From Pseudomonadota bacterium (GTDB lineage: Bacteria > Pseudomonadota > Gammaproteobacteria > Burkholderiales > Thiobacillaceae): 64,000 bases of DNA. A program made the translations under genes and the position numbers. The number at the start of each line of letters is the position of its first letter. The stretch's first letter is position 1. A model generated the notes under the pieces. It was given only the letters and a program-made list of their open reading frames with translations, had not been told where the DNA came from and ran no database searches. The DNA is taken from assembly GCA_021847835.1 (NCBI GenBank), contig JAJZPR010000006.1, positions 1 to 64,000 on the forward strand. Direction: 5' to 3'. Positions 35,123-44,003 of this stretch are shown here, piece by piece.

Positions 35123-37999
35123 TCAGTTTTCTTCGTGCTTGCGGCGTGCGTCATAGCGCAGCACGTCGGGGCGGCTGTAATGGTCGGTGGGCAGCTTCTT
35201 GACCGTGCCGAATTGCGGCCAGCTACCGGTCTCGCCGTCGTTGGCCTTGCATATCTTCACGCGCAGGTCGAACCACGCCGCCTGGCCGGAGACCGGGTCG
35301 GAGTTGGTGATGCGGCGCTCGCCCTGTTTCTCCGGCAAGAGCTCGGAAATCAGGTGGTTCAGGAGAAAGCCCTTGGTCGCTTCGGACGCGTCTTCCTTCA
35401 GCCCCCAGGCCCCGCGCTGCTTGCCGATGGCGTTCCAGGTCCACACCGTGTCTTCCTGGGTGCCTTCCATGGTCTTCAGCTGGCAGCGGATCTTGCCGTT
35501 GTGCGACTCCACCCACACCCAGTCGTAATCCTTCAGCCCCATGTCGGCGGCTTTCTTCGCGTTCATGTAGAGGAAGTTCTGGGCCATGATCTGCCTGAGC
35601 CACACGTTCTGCGAATCCCAGGAGTGGTACATGAACATGGGACGCTGGGTGAGCGCGAAGAAGGGATACTCCCCGGCGTCCACGCGCTGCTGTTCCAGCG
35701 GCTCGTACCACATGGGCAACGGGTCGAAATACTTGGTGAGGCGCTCCTTGTCCGCGGGATCTTTCGGCTGCGGCCCGTCGTACAGGCCCTGGCCGGCGAG
35801 GCGGAACTTCTGCAGCGGCTCGGAGTAGAACTGCATGATGATGGGCTCGACCTTGCCGACGAAGCCGGCGTCCGCAGCGACTTCGAGGTAGTCGCGGTTC
35901 ACGAAGCGCATGTACTTCTGGTTGTCCGGCCAGTGGTGGGCGAAGAAGCTCTGGTTGTCGATGTAGGCCTGCCACTGGTTCGGGTTGGGCTCGCCCTTGA
36001 GCGATTTCGTCCCGTCCTTGCCGCGCCAGCCGGAGAGGAAGCCCACGCCGGGCGAGCGCTCGTAGTTGACGATGAAGTCGGGGTAGTCCTTGAACTTGCG
36101 CGTGCCGTCGGCGTTGGTGAAGGCCGGAAACTTGAGGCGCCCCGCCAGTTCCACCATGACTTCCTGCCAGGGGCGCACGTTGCGGTCGGGCGTGATCAGC
36201 GGATAGCGGATGGCATCGGCCGCCGCGTCCGGCTCGGAAATCGGGCGGTCGAGCAGGGAAATGCAGTCGTGGCGCTCGAGATAGGTAGTATCCGGCAGCA
36301 CCAGGTCGGCGAAATTGACCATTTCCGAATGGAAAGCGTCGATCACCACCAGGAAGGGAATCTTGTATTCGCCCGGCTCCTCGGGATCCTTTTCGCGCAG
36401 CATGTCCTGCACGTTCTTGGTATTCATGGACGAGTTCCACGCCATGTTGGCCATGAACAGGATCAGGGTGTCGATCGCGTAGGGGTCATGGTTGGTGGCA
36501 TTGGTGATTACCATGTGCATCATGCCGTGCGAGGACAGCGGCGTTTCCCACGAGAAGGCCTTGTCGATGCGCAGCGGGTTGCCGTGCTCGTCTATCACCA
36601 GATCTTCCGGCCGCGTGGGGAAGCCCAGCGGCGGGCGCGACAGCGGGGTGTTGGGCGCATTGATGATGTCGAGGTTGTTTTCCGGCAGCTGGTGCGGCGG
36701 GATGGGTTTGGGATACGGCGCGCGGGCGCGGAAGTTGCCGGGGCCGTCGAGGGCGCCCAGCAGCATCTGGATGAAGTGGATGGCGCGGCAGGCGTGGAAG
36801 CCGTTGGAGTGCGCGGAAATGCCGCGCATGGCGTACATCGCCACCGGGCGGCCGACGACCTTGTCATGCTTGCGGCCCCACACGTCGGTCCACTCGATGG
36901 GCAGCTCGATGGCTTCCTTGAAGGCCACGTGCGCCATTTCCAGCGCGATGCGCTCGATGCTCTCGGCCGGCACGCCGCACTCGGCCGCGACATTGGCCGG
37001 GGCGTAGCGCTCGTCCAGATAGCGCTCGGCCATCAGGGTGAACGCGGTCTTCAGGCGGCGGCCGTCATTGGCCACGAAATCGCCGAACAGCGCCGGGGTG
37101 ATGCCCACGTCGGCGCCGTTGACGAAGCTTTCCTTTTCCAGATCCCACACCTGCGGCTGGCCGTTCTCGTCGCGCAGGAACAGGCCGTCGTCCTTGTGGC
37201 CGGGGTTCTGGATCACCAGCCAGGGGGCGTTGGTGTAGTTGATGAGGAATTCGTAATCGAACAGTTCGCGGTTCAGCAGCACGTGCACGATGGACATGGC
37301 GAAGAGGCCGTCCATGCCCGGCTTGATCGGCACCCATTCGTCGGCGATGGCGGAATAGCCGGTGCGCACGGGGTTGACCGAGACGAACTTGCCGCCGCCG
37401 CGCTTGAGCTTTTCCAAACCGATCTTGATGGGGTTGGAGGAGTGGTCCTCGGCCACGCCCCACAGGATGAAGTACTTGGCGTAATCCCAGTCGGGCGCGC
37501 CGAATTCCCAGAACGAGAAGCCGATGGTATAGAGGCCCGCAGCCGCCATGTTGACCGAGCAGAAGCCGCCGTGCGCCGCCCAGTTGGGCGTGCCGAACTG
37601 CTGCGCCCACAGGCCGGTCAGCGCCTGCATCTGGTCGCGGCCGGTGAAGAAGGCGAGCTTGGACGGGTCGGTGGAGCGGATTTCCGAGAGGCGCTCGGTG
37701 AGGATGTCCAGGGCCCGGTCCCACTCGATGGCCTCGAACTCGCCGGCGCCGCGCTCGGTGCCGGGCTTGCGGATCAGCGGCTGCGACAGGCGCGCCTTGG
37801 AGTATTGCTTCATGATACCCGCCGAACCCTTGGCGCACAGCACCCCCTGGTTGGTGGGATGGTTCTTGTTGCCCTGGATATAGCGAACCTTGCCCTCCTG
37901 CAGCGTCACCTTGATGCCGCAGCGGCAGGCGCACATGTAGCAGGTGGAATATTTGATTTCCTGTTTGGAATGGTCTTCGACCGGAATGCGTGCGTTCAT
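35123..37999 (-). CDS. soeA: Sulfite dehydrogenase (quinone), molybdopterin subunit SoeA
   Basis: This 958-residue protein belongs to the DMSO reductase family (bis-MGD). A [4Fe-4S] motif CYMCACRCGIKV ... GVLCAKG is followed by the Mo-binding Cys region GGFCSVNMAAAGLY. It lacks a twin-arginine signal, unlike the periplasmic PsrA/PhsA thiosulfate and polysulfide reductases, which points to the cytoplasmic SoeA type that oxidizes sulfite to sulfate. ATG 37999 (MNARIPVEDHSKQ) is chosen; a start at 38083 would add 28 residues, without a clear Shine-Dalgarno either way. A dyad CCCGCGGA-AAC-TCCGTGGG (one mismatch, 38025-38043) precedes it. moaC, needed for its cofactor, is about 1.5 kb upstream. 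Confidence 0.85.
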   Translation of the reverse strand: MNARIPVEDHSKQEIKYSTCYMCACRCGIKVTLQEGKVRYIQGNKNHPTNQGVLCAKGSAGIMKQYSKARLSQPLIRKPGTERGAGEFEAIEWDRALDILTERLSEIRSTDPSKLAFFTGRDQMQALTGLWAQQFGTPNWAAHGGFCSVNMAAAGLYTIGFSFWEFGAPDWDYAKYFILWGVAEDHSSNPIKIGLEKLKRGGGKFVSVNPVRTGYSAIADEWVPIKPGMDGLFAMSIVHVLLNRELFDYEFLINYTNAPWLVIQNPGHKDDGLFLRDENGQPQVWDLEKESFVNGADVGITPALFGDFVANDGRRLKTAFTLMAERYLDERYAPANVAAECGVPAESIERIALEMAHVAFKEAIELPIEWTDVWGRKHDKVVGRPVAMYAMRGISAHSNGFHACRAIHFIQMLLGALDGPGNFRARAPYPKPIPPHQLPENNLDIINAPNTPLSRPPLGFPTRPEDLVIDEHGNPLRIDKAFSWETPLSSHGMMHMVITNATNHDPYAIDTLILFMANMAWNSSMNTKNVQDMLREKDPEEPGEYKIPFLVVIDAFHSEMVNFADLVLPDTTYLERHDCISLLDRPISEPDAAADAIRYPLITPDRNVRPWQEVMVELAGRLKFPAFTNADGTRKFKDYPDFIVNYERSPGVGFLSGWRGKDGTKSLKGEPNPNQWQAYIDNQSFFAHHWPDNQKYMRFVNRDYLEVAADAGFVGKVEPIIMQFYSEPLQKFRLAGQGLYDGPQPKDPADKERLTKYFDPLPMWYEPLEQQRVDAGEYPFFALTQRPMFMYHSWDSQNVWLRQIMAQNFLYMNAKKAADMGLKDYDWVWVESHNGKIRCQLKTMEGTQEDTVWTWNAIGKQRGAWGLKEDASEATKGFLLNHLISELLPEKQGERRITNSDPVSGQAAWFDLRVKICKANDGETGSWPQFGTVKKLPTDHYSRPDVLRYDARRKHEEN

Positions 38000-38024
38000 G
38001 GTTTCAAAAGGCAAATTCAGCACC

Positions 38025-38043
38025 CCCGCGGAAACTCCGTGGG
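38025..38043. promoter_or_regulatory. Imperfect dyad upstream of soeA
   Basis: CCCGCGGA-AAC-TCCGTGGG pairs with a single mismatch, 25-44 nt before the chosen soeA start. If the longer start at 38083 is used, it lies inside the coding region. Operator or leader structure cannot be told apart. Confidence 0.35.
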
Positions 38044-38136
38044 CCAAGTCCAGCATAGTGGAACACAGCCTAAAAAGCTGCACAGAATGGCAGCCGGGAC
38101 TTCCGGCCGGTCAGACCGGGGGATGCGTCAGGCAAT

Positions 38137-38166
38137 AAAAAAACCGCCAATCAATATTAACGGTTT
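38137..38166 (-). terminator. Possible terminator after the TlpA gene
   Basis: Minus-strand AAACCG, a 14-nt A/T-rich loop and CGGTTT followed by a long T-run (38137-38143). It lies ~100 nt past the tlpA stop and before soeA. The short stem makes it moderate. Confidence 0.45.
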
Positions 38167-38264
38167 CGAATATTGCGTTATTTTGCTGTAACGCCGCGCT
38201 TTGTGCAATCAACGAATTAAATTCATACCCAAAAAAATTAAATCGCGACCGTGGGCAGGGGCTT

Positions 38265-38771
38265 TCAGCGCATCAGCCCCTCAATCAGCGACACGGCCTT
38301 GCCCTCGTCCCACTCGGTCGGGCCGGCGAGCGCATAGCGCACCCTGCCCTGCTTGTCGATGAGGAAGCTGGCGGGCAGGCCATATACTTTCCAGCGCTTG
38401 GTGGCCGCGCTGTCGGGATCGAGCAGCAGGGTGAAATCCACCTTGATCCGCTTCAGGAACGCATCCAGGTCGGCAGGCTGCTCGCCGGAATTGACACCCA
38501 GCATGACGAAGGGCCTGCCGGCCATTTTTTCCTTGAGCCGCTGCATGGACGGCATTTCCTCGCGGCAGGGCGGGCACCAGGTCGCCCAGAAGTTCACCAG
38601 CACCACCTTGCCCTTGTAGGCATCGAGCGAGTGGACTTTGCCGCTCCTGTCCTTAAGCGCCAGAGGCGGCGGCGTGACGCCGTTGATCTTGACGAATTCC
38701 GCAGCCTCGACGGCAAGCGCGAACAGCGCAAAAACCGGCAACAGCAGCCAGCGCAGATAATGGGTCGTCAT
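38265..38771 (-). CDS. TlpA family thioredoxin-fold protein
   Basis: This 168-residue secreted protein (signal MTTHYLRWLLLPVFALFALAVEA) has the active-site motif WATWCPPCREEMPSM (CPPC) and cis-Pro segment VYGLPASFLIDKQGR. It acts as a periplasmic thiol:disulfide oxidoreductase. Its position between soe and sox suggests a role for Sox or cytochrome thiols, in the manner of SoxS/SoxW, but that is inference. ATG 38771 overlaps the upstream gene's stop by 4 nt, so the pair is co-translated. Confidence 0.83.
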   Translation of the reverse strand: MTTHYLRWLLLPVFALFALAVEAAEFVKINGVTPPPLALKDRSGKVHSLDAYKGKVVLVNFWATWCPPCREEMPSMQRLKEKMAGRPFVMLGVNSGEQPADLDAFLKRIKVDFTLLLDPDSAATKRWKVYGLPASFLIDKQGRVRYALAGPTEWDEGKAVSLIEGLMR

Positions 38772-39481
38772 TTAAGTTTTTTCCTCCATTCGGCAATGCG
38801 TTCGGCCAGGCGCCCGCCTTCGGCGATTTCGGATTCGGTCGCGGTCTCGCGCACCCAGTAGCGCTCGCGCATCCCTTCCAGCATGAGCACCTGCGCCTTG
38901 GCGCCGTCTTTGCGCAGGGCAGCCAGCTGGTCGCCCACCCAAGGGGTCGCGGCCGAGCGGCGTGGCTGAAGTACGAGCGCATCGACCCCCTTCAAGTTCC
39001 CGAAAGACAGATAATCCGCGCCCACCAGCGTGTCCACGCCGGAATAGAAATGCGGGTGCATGAGCAGGACGGCGGTGCGCCCGCAAGGTTTGTGCGCCAG
39101 CCCCCGCAATACCGGCACGGCGGCGCGGTTGACCGCGTACACCGTGAGTTTCCTCCCGGTCTTGCACGCGCGTCCAAAAATGGCCCGCACATCCTTCACG
39201 TCGACGCCATCCATGCTGCTGTTGGTCTGGGGCAGGAAAAACGCGTTGACGAAATCGAACTGCCAGACCTCGGTACCCTTCAAGGCAAGCTCGCGCGCCG
39301 CCTGGATTTCCGCGGGCGCCAGCCCGCGCTCGGACGCGAACCACAGCAAAAGTTGCCCGCCATTCGCCGGATGGCGCGTATAGGTCAGGGTTTCGCCGGA
39401 GGGCAGCGCAAGGCTCGCCTCCTCCGCATGCGCGGAAGCGGCCGACAGCAGGATAAAGAAGCAGGCCAGGAAAAGTCTCAT
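38768..39481 (-). CDS. Secreted protein of unknown function, paired with TlpA
   Basis: I do not recognise the family. The 237-residue product starts at ATG 39481 with a clear signal peptide (MRLFLACFFILLSAASAHAEE). The remainder has an alpha/beta-hydrolase-like rhythm: GQLLLWFASERGLAP, VWQFDFVNAFFLP, ALVLQPR and AQVLMLEGMRERYW. A GxSxG nucleophile elbow is not evident, so catalysis by a serine is doubtful. Two cysteines occur (RACKTGRK and HKPCGRT). It overlaps tlpA by 4 nt, suggesting that the TlpA protein maintains it. Confidence 0.7.
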   Translation of the reverse strand: MRLFLACFFILLSAASAHAEEASLALPSGETLTYTRHPANGGQLLLWFASERGLAPAEIQAARELALKGTEVWQFDFVNAFFLPQTNSSMDGVDVKDVRAIFGRACKTGRKLTVYAVNRAAVPVLRGLAHKPCGRTAVLLMHPHFYSGVDTLVGADYLSFGNLKGVDALVLQPRRSAATPWVGDQLAALRKDGAKAQVLMLEGMRERYWVRETATESEIAEGGRLAERIAEWRKKLK

Positions 39482-39554
39482 GGCTTTGTATTGTGTACGA
39501 ACGGGCAAATACGGTAAGGGCACATTCGTACTTTGCACCCCCGCCCTTTTACGA

Positions 39555-40031
39555 CTAAGCCTCCCACACGCCGGACTTGCCGCCCTCCTTGCGCAGGAGG
39601 CGCACGCCTTCGATGATCATGCCGCGGTCGACCGCCTTGCACATGTCGTAAATGGTGAGCAGGGCCACGCCCACGCCGGTGAGCGCTTCCATCTCGACGC
39701 CGGTCTTGCCGGTGGTTTCGGCCGTCACCGTGCAACGGATGCAGGATTCTCCGGCGTCCAGTTCGAAATCGGCCGCCAAATGCGTCAGCGCCAGCGGATG
39801 GCACAGCGGGATCAGCTCCGAGGTGCGCTTGGCCGCCTGGATCGCCGCCACCCGCGCCACGCCGAGCACGTCGCCCTTTTTCGCGCCGCCGGCCGCGACC
39901 ATTTCCAGGGTGGCCTTGTCCATGCGAATGGAGCCGGCGGCAATCGCGCGCCTGGCCGTGTCCTGCTTGGCGCCGACATCGACCATGATGGCGCGCCCGT
40001 GTTCGTCGAAATGGGTGAAACCGCCGCTCAT
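39555..40031 (-). CDS. moaC: Cyclic pyranopterin monophosphate synthase
   Basis: MoaC converts the MoaA product into cyclic pyranopterin monophosphate, the first molybdenum cofactor intermediate. The 158-residue protein starts [33 protein letters not shown] and contains the family stretches [31 protein letters not shown], and [21 protein letters not shown] with catalytic Lys/His/Asp residues. A MoCo gene next to the molybdenum enzyme SoeA is consistent with its use there. It is divergent from the M48 protease with 48 bp between starts. Confidence 0.97.
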   Translation of the reverse strand: MSGGFTHFDEHGRAIMVDVGAKQDTARRAIAAGSIRMDKATLEMVAAGGAKKGDVLGVARVAAIQAAKRTSELIPLCHPLALTHLAADFELDAGESCIRCTVTAETTGKTGVEMEALTGVGVALLTIYDMCKAVDRGMIIEGVRLLRKEGGKSGVWEA

Positions 40032-40079
40032 TGTTAAACTCCATGCTGAACTCTTGATGAATCCGGCCATCTTAGCATC

Positions 40080-41507
40080 GTGAGACGAATCCCCATCCTG
40101 CTGCTTGCCATGATGATCGCCATGCCGCAGGGCATGGCCAACAACCTGCCCGATCTCGGCGAAGCCTCCCGCGAGCATTTCTCCGAGAAGCAGGAAAGGG
40201 ACATCGCGCGTTCCATCATGCGCGACATCCATGCGAGTCCGTCCTACCTCGCCGACGCCGAAACCGAAGCCTATCTGAACGGCCTGGGCAGGCGTCTTGC
40301 CGCGGAAAGCTCGGCCAGCGGCCGCAGCTTCACTTTCTTCGCCATGCGCGAGCCTTCCGTCAACGCCTTCGCGCTGCCCGGCGGCTACATCGGCGTGCAC
40401 ACCGGGCTGATCCAGGCCGCGGAAAGCGAGTCGGAACTGGCCGGCGTGCTGGCGCACGAAATCGCCCACGTTTCCCAGGAGCATCTCTCGCGCATGATCG
40501 CCCAGCAGGACCGGAACTACCTGCCCACGCTCGCCGCCATCGCGGTCGCGGTGCTGGCCGCGCGCTCGAACGCCAACGTCGGCTCGGCCGCGCTCGCCAC
40601 CGGCCAGGCGCTCAGCCTGCAAAGCCAGCTGAATTTCACCCGCGAGAACGAGCGCGAAGCCGACCGCGTCGGGCTGGACATCCTGGCCGGCGCCGGTTTC
40701 GACCCGCGCGGCATGTCCGGCTTCTTCGGCCGCCTGCAGCGGGCCAACCGCCTGTACGACAACAACGCGCCGGAATACCTGCGCACCCATCCGCTCAACA
40801 GCCAGCGCATCGCCGACATCGACGGCCGCCTGGAACGCATGTCTTACAAGCAGGTGCGCGATTCCAGGGAATTCCATTTCGTGCGCGCACGTCTTGTCGC
40901 CCTGGACGGCAGCGCCGACGAAGCCGTCGCCCGCCTGCGCGATCAGGTGCAGAACCGGAAGACGCCGCTGGAAGCCGCCAGCCGCTATGGCTTGGCGCTG
41001 GCGCTCATGCGGCAGAACAAATTTGCCGAAGCGGAAAAGGAGTTGGCGCTGGCGGCCAAGGCAGGCGAGTCGGCCATGCTGCTCAATCTGCGCGCCGAAC
41101 TCAAGGCAAGGGCGGGCGACTCCAGGCAGGCCCTGAGCCTCTACCAATCCGCCCTCTCGCGCCATCCGCAGCATCTGCCGCTGGTCTATGGCTACGGCGA
41201 CGCCCTGATCCGCGCCGGGCAGGCGCAGAAGGCAGCCGATTTCATCTCCCGCCAGTCGCGCCAGCGGCCCGACGATGCGCGCCTGTGGAGGCTGCTCGGC
41301 CGGGCGCACGCCGCGCTCGGGCACAGGCTCGCCAGCCACCGCGCCGAGGCCGAGGCGTTCGCGGCGCAAGGCAACCTGACCGCCGCAGTGGAACAGGTCA
41401 GCCTCGGCCTCAAGGCCGGCGACGGCGATTTCTACGAGCTTTCCGCAGCCGAGGCGCGCCGCCGCGAATGGCAGGAATCGCTCGCCGCTGAAAGCCGCAA
41501 GAAGTAG
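40080..41507 (+). CDS. bepA: BepA/YfgC-like M48 metalloprotease with TPR repeats
   Basis: This 475-residue periplasmic protein has a signal peptide (from GTG 40080: [20 protein letters not shown]). The zinc protease motif [10 protein letters not shown] follows, with ligands His126 and His130 and catalytic Glu127; a third ligand probably lies in [18 protein letters not shown]-rich C-terminal half begins near residue 275. BepA promotes assembly or degradation of LptD and other outer-membrane proteins. The GTG start is supported by its position just before the signal-peptide text. It ends before the sox operon. Confidence 0.88.
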   Translation: MRRIPILLLAMMIAMPQGMANNLPDLGEASREHFSEKQERDIARSIMRDIHASPSYLADAETEAYLNGLGRRLAAESSASGRSFTFFAMREPSVNAFALPGGYIGVHTGLIQAAESESELAGVLAHEIAHVSQEHLSRMIAQQDRNYLPTLAAIAVAVLAARSNANVGSAALATGQALSLQSQLNFTRENEREADRVGLDILAGAGFDPRGMSGFFGRLQRANRLYDNNAPEYLRTHPLNSQRIADIDGRLERMSYKQVRDSREFHFVRARLVALDGSADEAVARLRDQVQNRKTPLEAASRYGLALALMRQNKFAEAEKELALAAKAGESAMLLNLRAELKARAGDSRQALSLYQSALSRHPQHLPLVYGYGDALIRAGQAQKAADFISRQSRQRPDDARLWRLLGRAHAALGHRLASHRAEAEAFAAQGNLTAAVEQVSLGLKAGDGDFYELSAAEARRREWQESLAAESRKK

Positions 41508-41721
41508 CGCAGACCGCAGCGCGCACGTATGAAAATAATCGCGGCAGTAGTATTAATCTACTTGCGCAAAACCCGGCAAAAAACGGTCTTGACTATTGCA
41601 TGGGGAAAACATCCTGCTCTATGCTTGGCACATCCATAAAGGATGACCTGTTGCCAGATAAGGATTTCCGCATGTTTCTGGCGACGCGTTCGACACTTCA
41701 ATAGCCAACATTAAACGGAGG
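41508..41721. promoter_or_regulatory. sox upstream region: dyad and weak promoter
   Basis: This 214-bp gap precedes soxX. It has an imperfect palindrome GTAGTATTAATCTAC (41547-41561) and, downstream, TTGCAT (41596-41601), an 18-nt spacer and TATGCT (41620-41625), which could serve as a sigma70-type promoter about 95 nt before the ATG. The soxX ribosome-binding site is GGAGGA. Nothing else is recognised. Confidence 0.4.
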
Positions 41722-42093
41722 ATGACTATGCGGACAATCAAACTGGCAGTGGCAGCAGGTATCGCTGGCATGATGGTAATGGCCTCGACCGTCCAGGCCG
41801 CCGACGCCCCCAAAAAGGAACTTACCGGCAAGGACATCGCCTACGACCGCTCCAAGGGCAACTGCCTGGCCTGCCATGGCATGCCCACCCAGTCCGATGC
41901 ACAGTCCACCGGCCTTATCGGACCGCCGCTCATCGCCATGAGCGCGCGTTATCCGGACAAGGCCAAGCTGCGCGCCAAGATCTGGGACGCCACCGCCTCC
42001 AACCCGGCCAGCCCCATGCCGCCCTTCGGCAAGCACAAGGTGCTGACGGAACAGGAAATCGACAAAGTCGCCGACTTTATTCACAGCCTCTAA
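41722..42093 (+). CDS. soxX: Sox c-type cytochrome subunit SoxX
   Basis: SoxX with SoxA forms the SoxAX cytochrome, which oxidatively couples thiosulfate to the SoxY carrier in the periplasm. The 123-residue protein has a signal peptide (MRTIKLAVAAGIAGMMVMASTVQA) and a single haem motif CLACH (Cys46, Cys49, His50). The probable distal Met97 is in SPMPPFG. Starts with a good GGAGGA ribosome-binding site. It opens the soxXYZAB cluster, whose next gene is soxY after 16 nt. Confidence 0.95.
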   Translation: MTMRTIKLAVAAGIAGMMVMASTVQAADAPKKELTGKDIAYDRSKGNCLACHGMPTQSDAQSTGLIGPPLIAMSARYPDKAKLRAKIWDATASNPASPMPPFGKHKVLTEQEIDKVADFIHSL

Positions 42094-42109
42094 TCCAAGG
42101 AGATATTGC

Positions 42110-42577
42110 ATGAACGCTTTGCGTAGAAACGTCCTCAAAGGCGCCACCGGCGCCGGCGCGGTTGCCGTTGCAGTGGCCGCCGGCCTGATCACGCCCGCCC
42201 GCGTGCTGGCCGCCACCCCGCGCTCCGCCTTCGAAGCCAAGGGCATGGCCGACACCATGAAAGCCATGGGCCTTTCCGCCCCGGCCGATTCCAGGGACAT
42301 CGCCATCAAGGCTCCCGACATCGCCGAAAACGGTGCCGTGGTGCCGGTGGAAGTCACCAGCCGCATTGCCGGCACTTCCGCCATCGCCATCCTGGCGGAG
42401 AAAAACGTCTCCCCTCTGATTGCCGACTTCAACTTCTCTGGCGGCGCACAGGGCTTCATTTCCACCCGCATCAAGATGGCCAGCACCTCGCTGGTGCGCG
42501 CGGTCGTGACGGCCGGCGGCAAAACCTACACCGCTGCCAAGGAAGTGAAAGTCACCATCGGCGGCTGCGGCGGTTGA
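42110..42577 (+). CDS. soxY: Thiosulfate oxidation carrier protein SoxY
   Basis: SoxY carries the covalently bound sulfur intermediates on its C-terminal cysteine. The 155-residue protein has an RR-type (Tat-like) signal (MNALRRNVLKGATGAGAVAV) and ends in VTIGGCGG, with the carrier Cys153 in the GGCGG motif. Export by Tat as a folded SoxYZ pair is known for the family. soxZ follows after ~50 nt. The Shine-Dalgarno AAGGAGA is strong. Confidence 0.97.
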   Translation: MNALRRNVLKGATGAGAVAVAVAAGLITPARVLAATPRSAFEAKGMADTMKAMGLSAPADSRDIAIKAPDIAENGAVVPVEVTSRIAGTSAIAILAEKNVSPLIADFNFSGGAQGFISTRIKMASTSLVRAVVTAGGKTYTAAKEVKVTIGGCGG

Positions 42578-42626
42578 TAACCCGAGCGCCAATTGATCGA
42601 ACAGAATTTGAGTAAAGGAAACGAAA

Positions 42627-42941
42627 ATGGCTGAACCAATGAAAATCCGCGCCACCATGCAGGGCGACGTGGCCGACGTGAAAGTGCTGATGAACCACCC
42701 CATGGAAACCGGCCAGCGCAAGGACGCGAAGACCGGTCAACTGATCCCCGCCCATCACATCAACACCGTCACCGCCAAGATCAACGGCGCCGCCGTAATG
42801 GAAGGCAACATGGCCGGCGGCGTGTCCAAGAACCCCTACCTGGGCTTCAAGGTCAAGGGCGCCAAGTCCGGCGACACCGTTGAAATATCCTGGGTGGACA
42901 ACAAGGGTGACAAGCGCACCGACACCGCCAAGATTAGCTGA
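42627..42941 (+). CDS. soxZ: Thiosulfate oxidation carrier complex protein SoxZ
   Basis: The 104-residue protein is the chaperone-like partner of SoxY, has no signal of its own and is co-exported with SoxY. It begins MAEPMKIRATMQGDVADVKVLMNHPMETG, and family text KTGQLIPAHHINTVT and GGVSKNPYLGFKVKGAKSGD is clear. It is located between soxY and soxA as in other soxXYZAB operons. Confidence 0.97.
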   Translation: MAEPMKIRATMQGDVADVKVLMNHPMETGQRKDAKTGQLIPAHHINTVTAKINGAAVMEGNMAGGVSKNPYLGFKVKGAKSGDTVEISWVDNKGDKRTDTAKIS

Positions 42942-43024
42942 CAAGGCATAATCGAGCGCGACACGGCCGGGGTATCCGCCCCGGCCGTGCATGTAGCAAA
43001 CCGCCAAAATCTCCGGAGGATGAT

Positions 43025-43855
43025 ATGAAAAAAGCAATAGTGGGGCTGATCGGCCTGGGTCTGTTGGGAGGCGCTGTCAATGTAATGGCTTCGCCGGAGT
43101 CGGATCGTCAGGAAGTGATCAAATACTTCACGACCAAATACCCGAACATCAGCATAGAGGATTACGTCTATGGCGCCCTGGCGTTCGACGCCGACTCCAA
43201 GGCCCAGTACGACGCGATCATGGAATTCCCGCCCTATGAATCGGTGCTGGAAAAGGGCAGGAAGATGTGGGAAACCCCGCTCAAGAGCGGCAAGAAATAT
43301 GCCGACTGCATGCCCAACGGCGGCAGGAACATCGCCGGCAACTATCCCTACTTCGATGAAAAGCTCGGCAAGGTCGTCACCCTGGAAGACGCTCTCAACG
43401 CCTGCCGCGTCGCCAACGGCGAGGAAGCCTACAAGCTGGGCGACAAAGGCACCATGGGCACGCTGACCGCCTACATGCGCACCCTGTCCGACGGCATGCT
43501 GATGAACGTCAAGGTCGAAAGCCCGAAGGCGCTGGCCGCCTATGAAGACGGCAAGAAGACCTTCTACAGCCGCGCCGGCCAGCTCAACTTCGCCTGCGCC
43601 ACCTGCCATATCCAGAATGCCGGCGTGCGCCTGCGCTCCGAACTGCTCTCCCCGGTTCTGGGACAGACCGTGCACTGGCCCGTGTTCCGCGGCGGCGACA
43701 ACCTCGTGACCCTGCAGAGCCGCTACCAGGGCTGCTTCAAGCAGGTGCGCCACGTGCCGGACAAGCAGGGCAGCGCCAAGTTCAACAACCTGGAGTACTT
43801 CCACTCCTACATGTCCAACGGCCTGCCGATGCAAGCTTCGGTGTTCCGCAAGTAA
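43025..43855 (+). CDS. soxA: Sulfur oxidation c-type cytochrome SoxA (monohaem)
   Basis: The 276-residue protein has a signal peptide (MKKAIVGLIGLGLLGGAVNVMA). One haem motif FACATCHIQ (Cys191, Cys194, His195) and the catalytic cysteine region SRYQGCFKQVR (Cys237, the persulfide-bearing haem ligand in SoxA) are present. Cys95 and Cys127 could replace the lost N-terminal haem of dihaem SoxA by a disulfide. It makes SoxAX with SoxX. ATG 43025 has a GGAGGA site. A strong terminator follows before soxB. Confidence 0.96.
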   Translation: MKKAIVGLIGLGLLGGAVNVMASPESDRQEVIKYFTTKYPNISIEDYVYGALAFDADSKAQYDAIMEFPPYESVLEKGRKMWETPLKSGKKYADCMPNGGRNIAGNYPYFDEKLGKVVTLEDALNACRVANGEEAYKLGDKGTMGTLTAYMRTLSDGMLMNVKVESPKALAAYEDGKKTFYSRAGQLNFACATCHIQNAGVRLRSELLSPVLGQTVHWPVFRGGDNLVTLQSRYQGCFKQVRHVPDKQGSAKFNNLEYFHSYMSNGLPMQASVFRK

Positions 43856-43875
43856 GCCTCCCAGCCGTGCATGCG

Positions 43876-43906
43876 AAAAAGGCCTGGCCAGTCCAGGCCT
43901 TTTTTG
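43876..43906 (+). terminator. Strong terminator between soxA and soxB
   Basis: GGCCTGG-CCAGT-CCAGGCC (43881-43899) flanked by A5 and followed by T6 (43900-43905), 20 nt after the soxA stop. Confidence 0.88.
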
Positions 43907-44003
43907 TTCAGGCCGCATGGCCCATAGCTACTATTTACCTGCCAGTCCGCGCGGCCGACAATTCAGCCATAGCCGTCCCAATACAACCCAGGAGAAAACC
44001 AAC

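Noticed and set aside
35123-37999. Thiosulfate or polysulfide reductase (PhsA/PsrA) in place of SoeA
   Set aside because: No twin-arginine signal, and the gene sits with rhd-tusA-dsrE2 and sox; phylogeny would settle it.
35108-38191. 1027-residue plus frame across soeA
   Set aside because: It is a high-GC antisense frame without domain signatures; SoeA motifs are clear on the minus strand.
43917-44003. N-terminal extension of SoxB
   Set aside because: AGGAG precedes ATG 44004, and the twin-arginine signal begins there.
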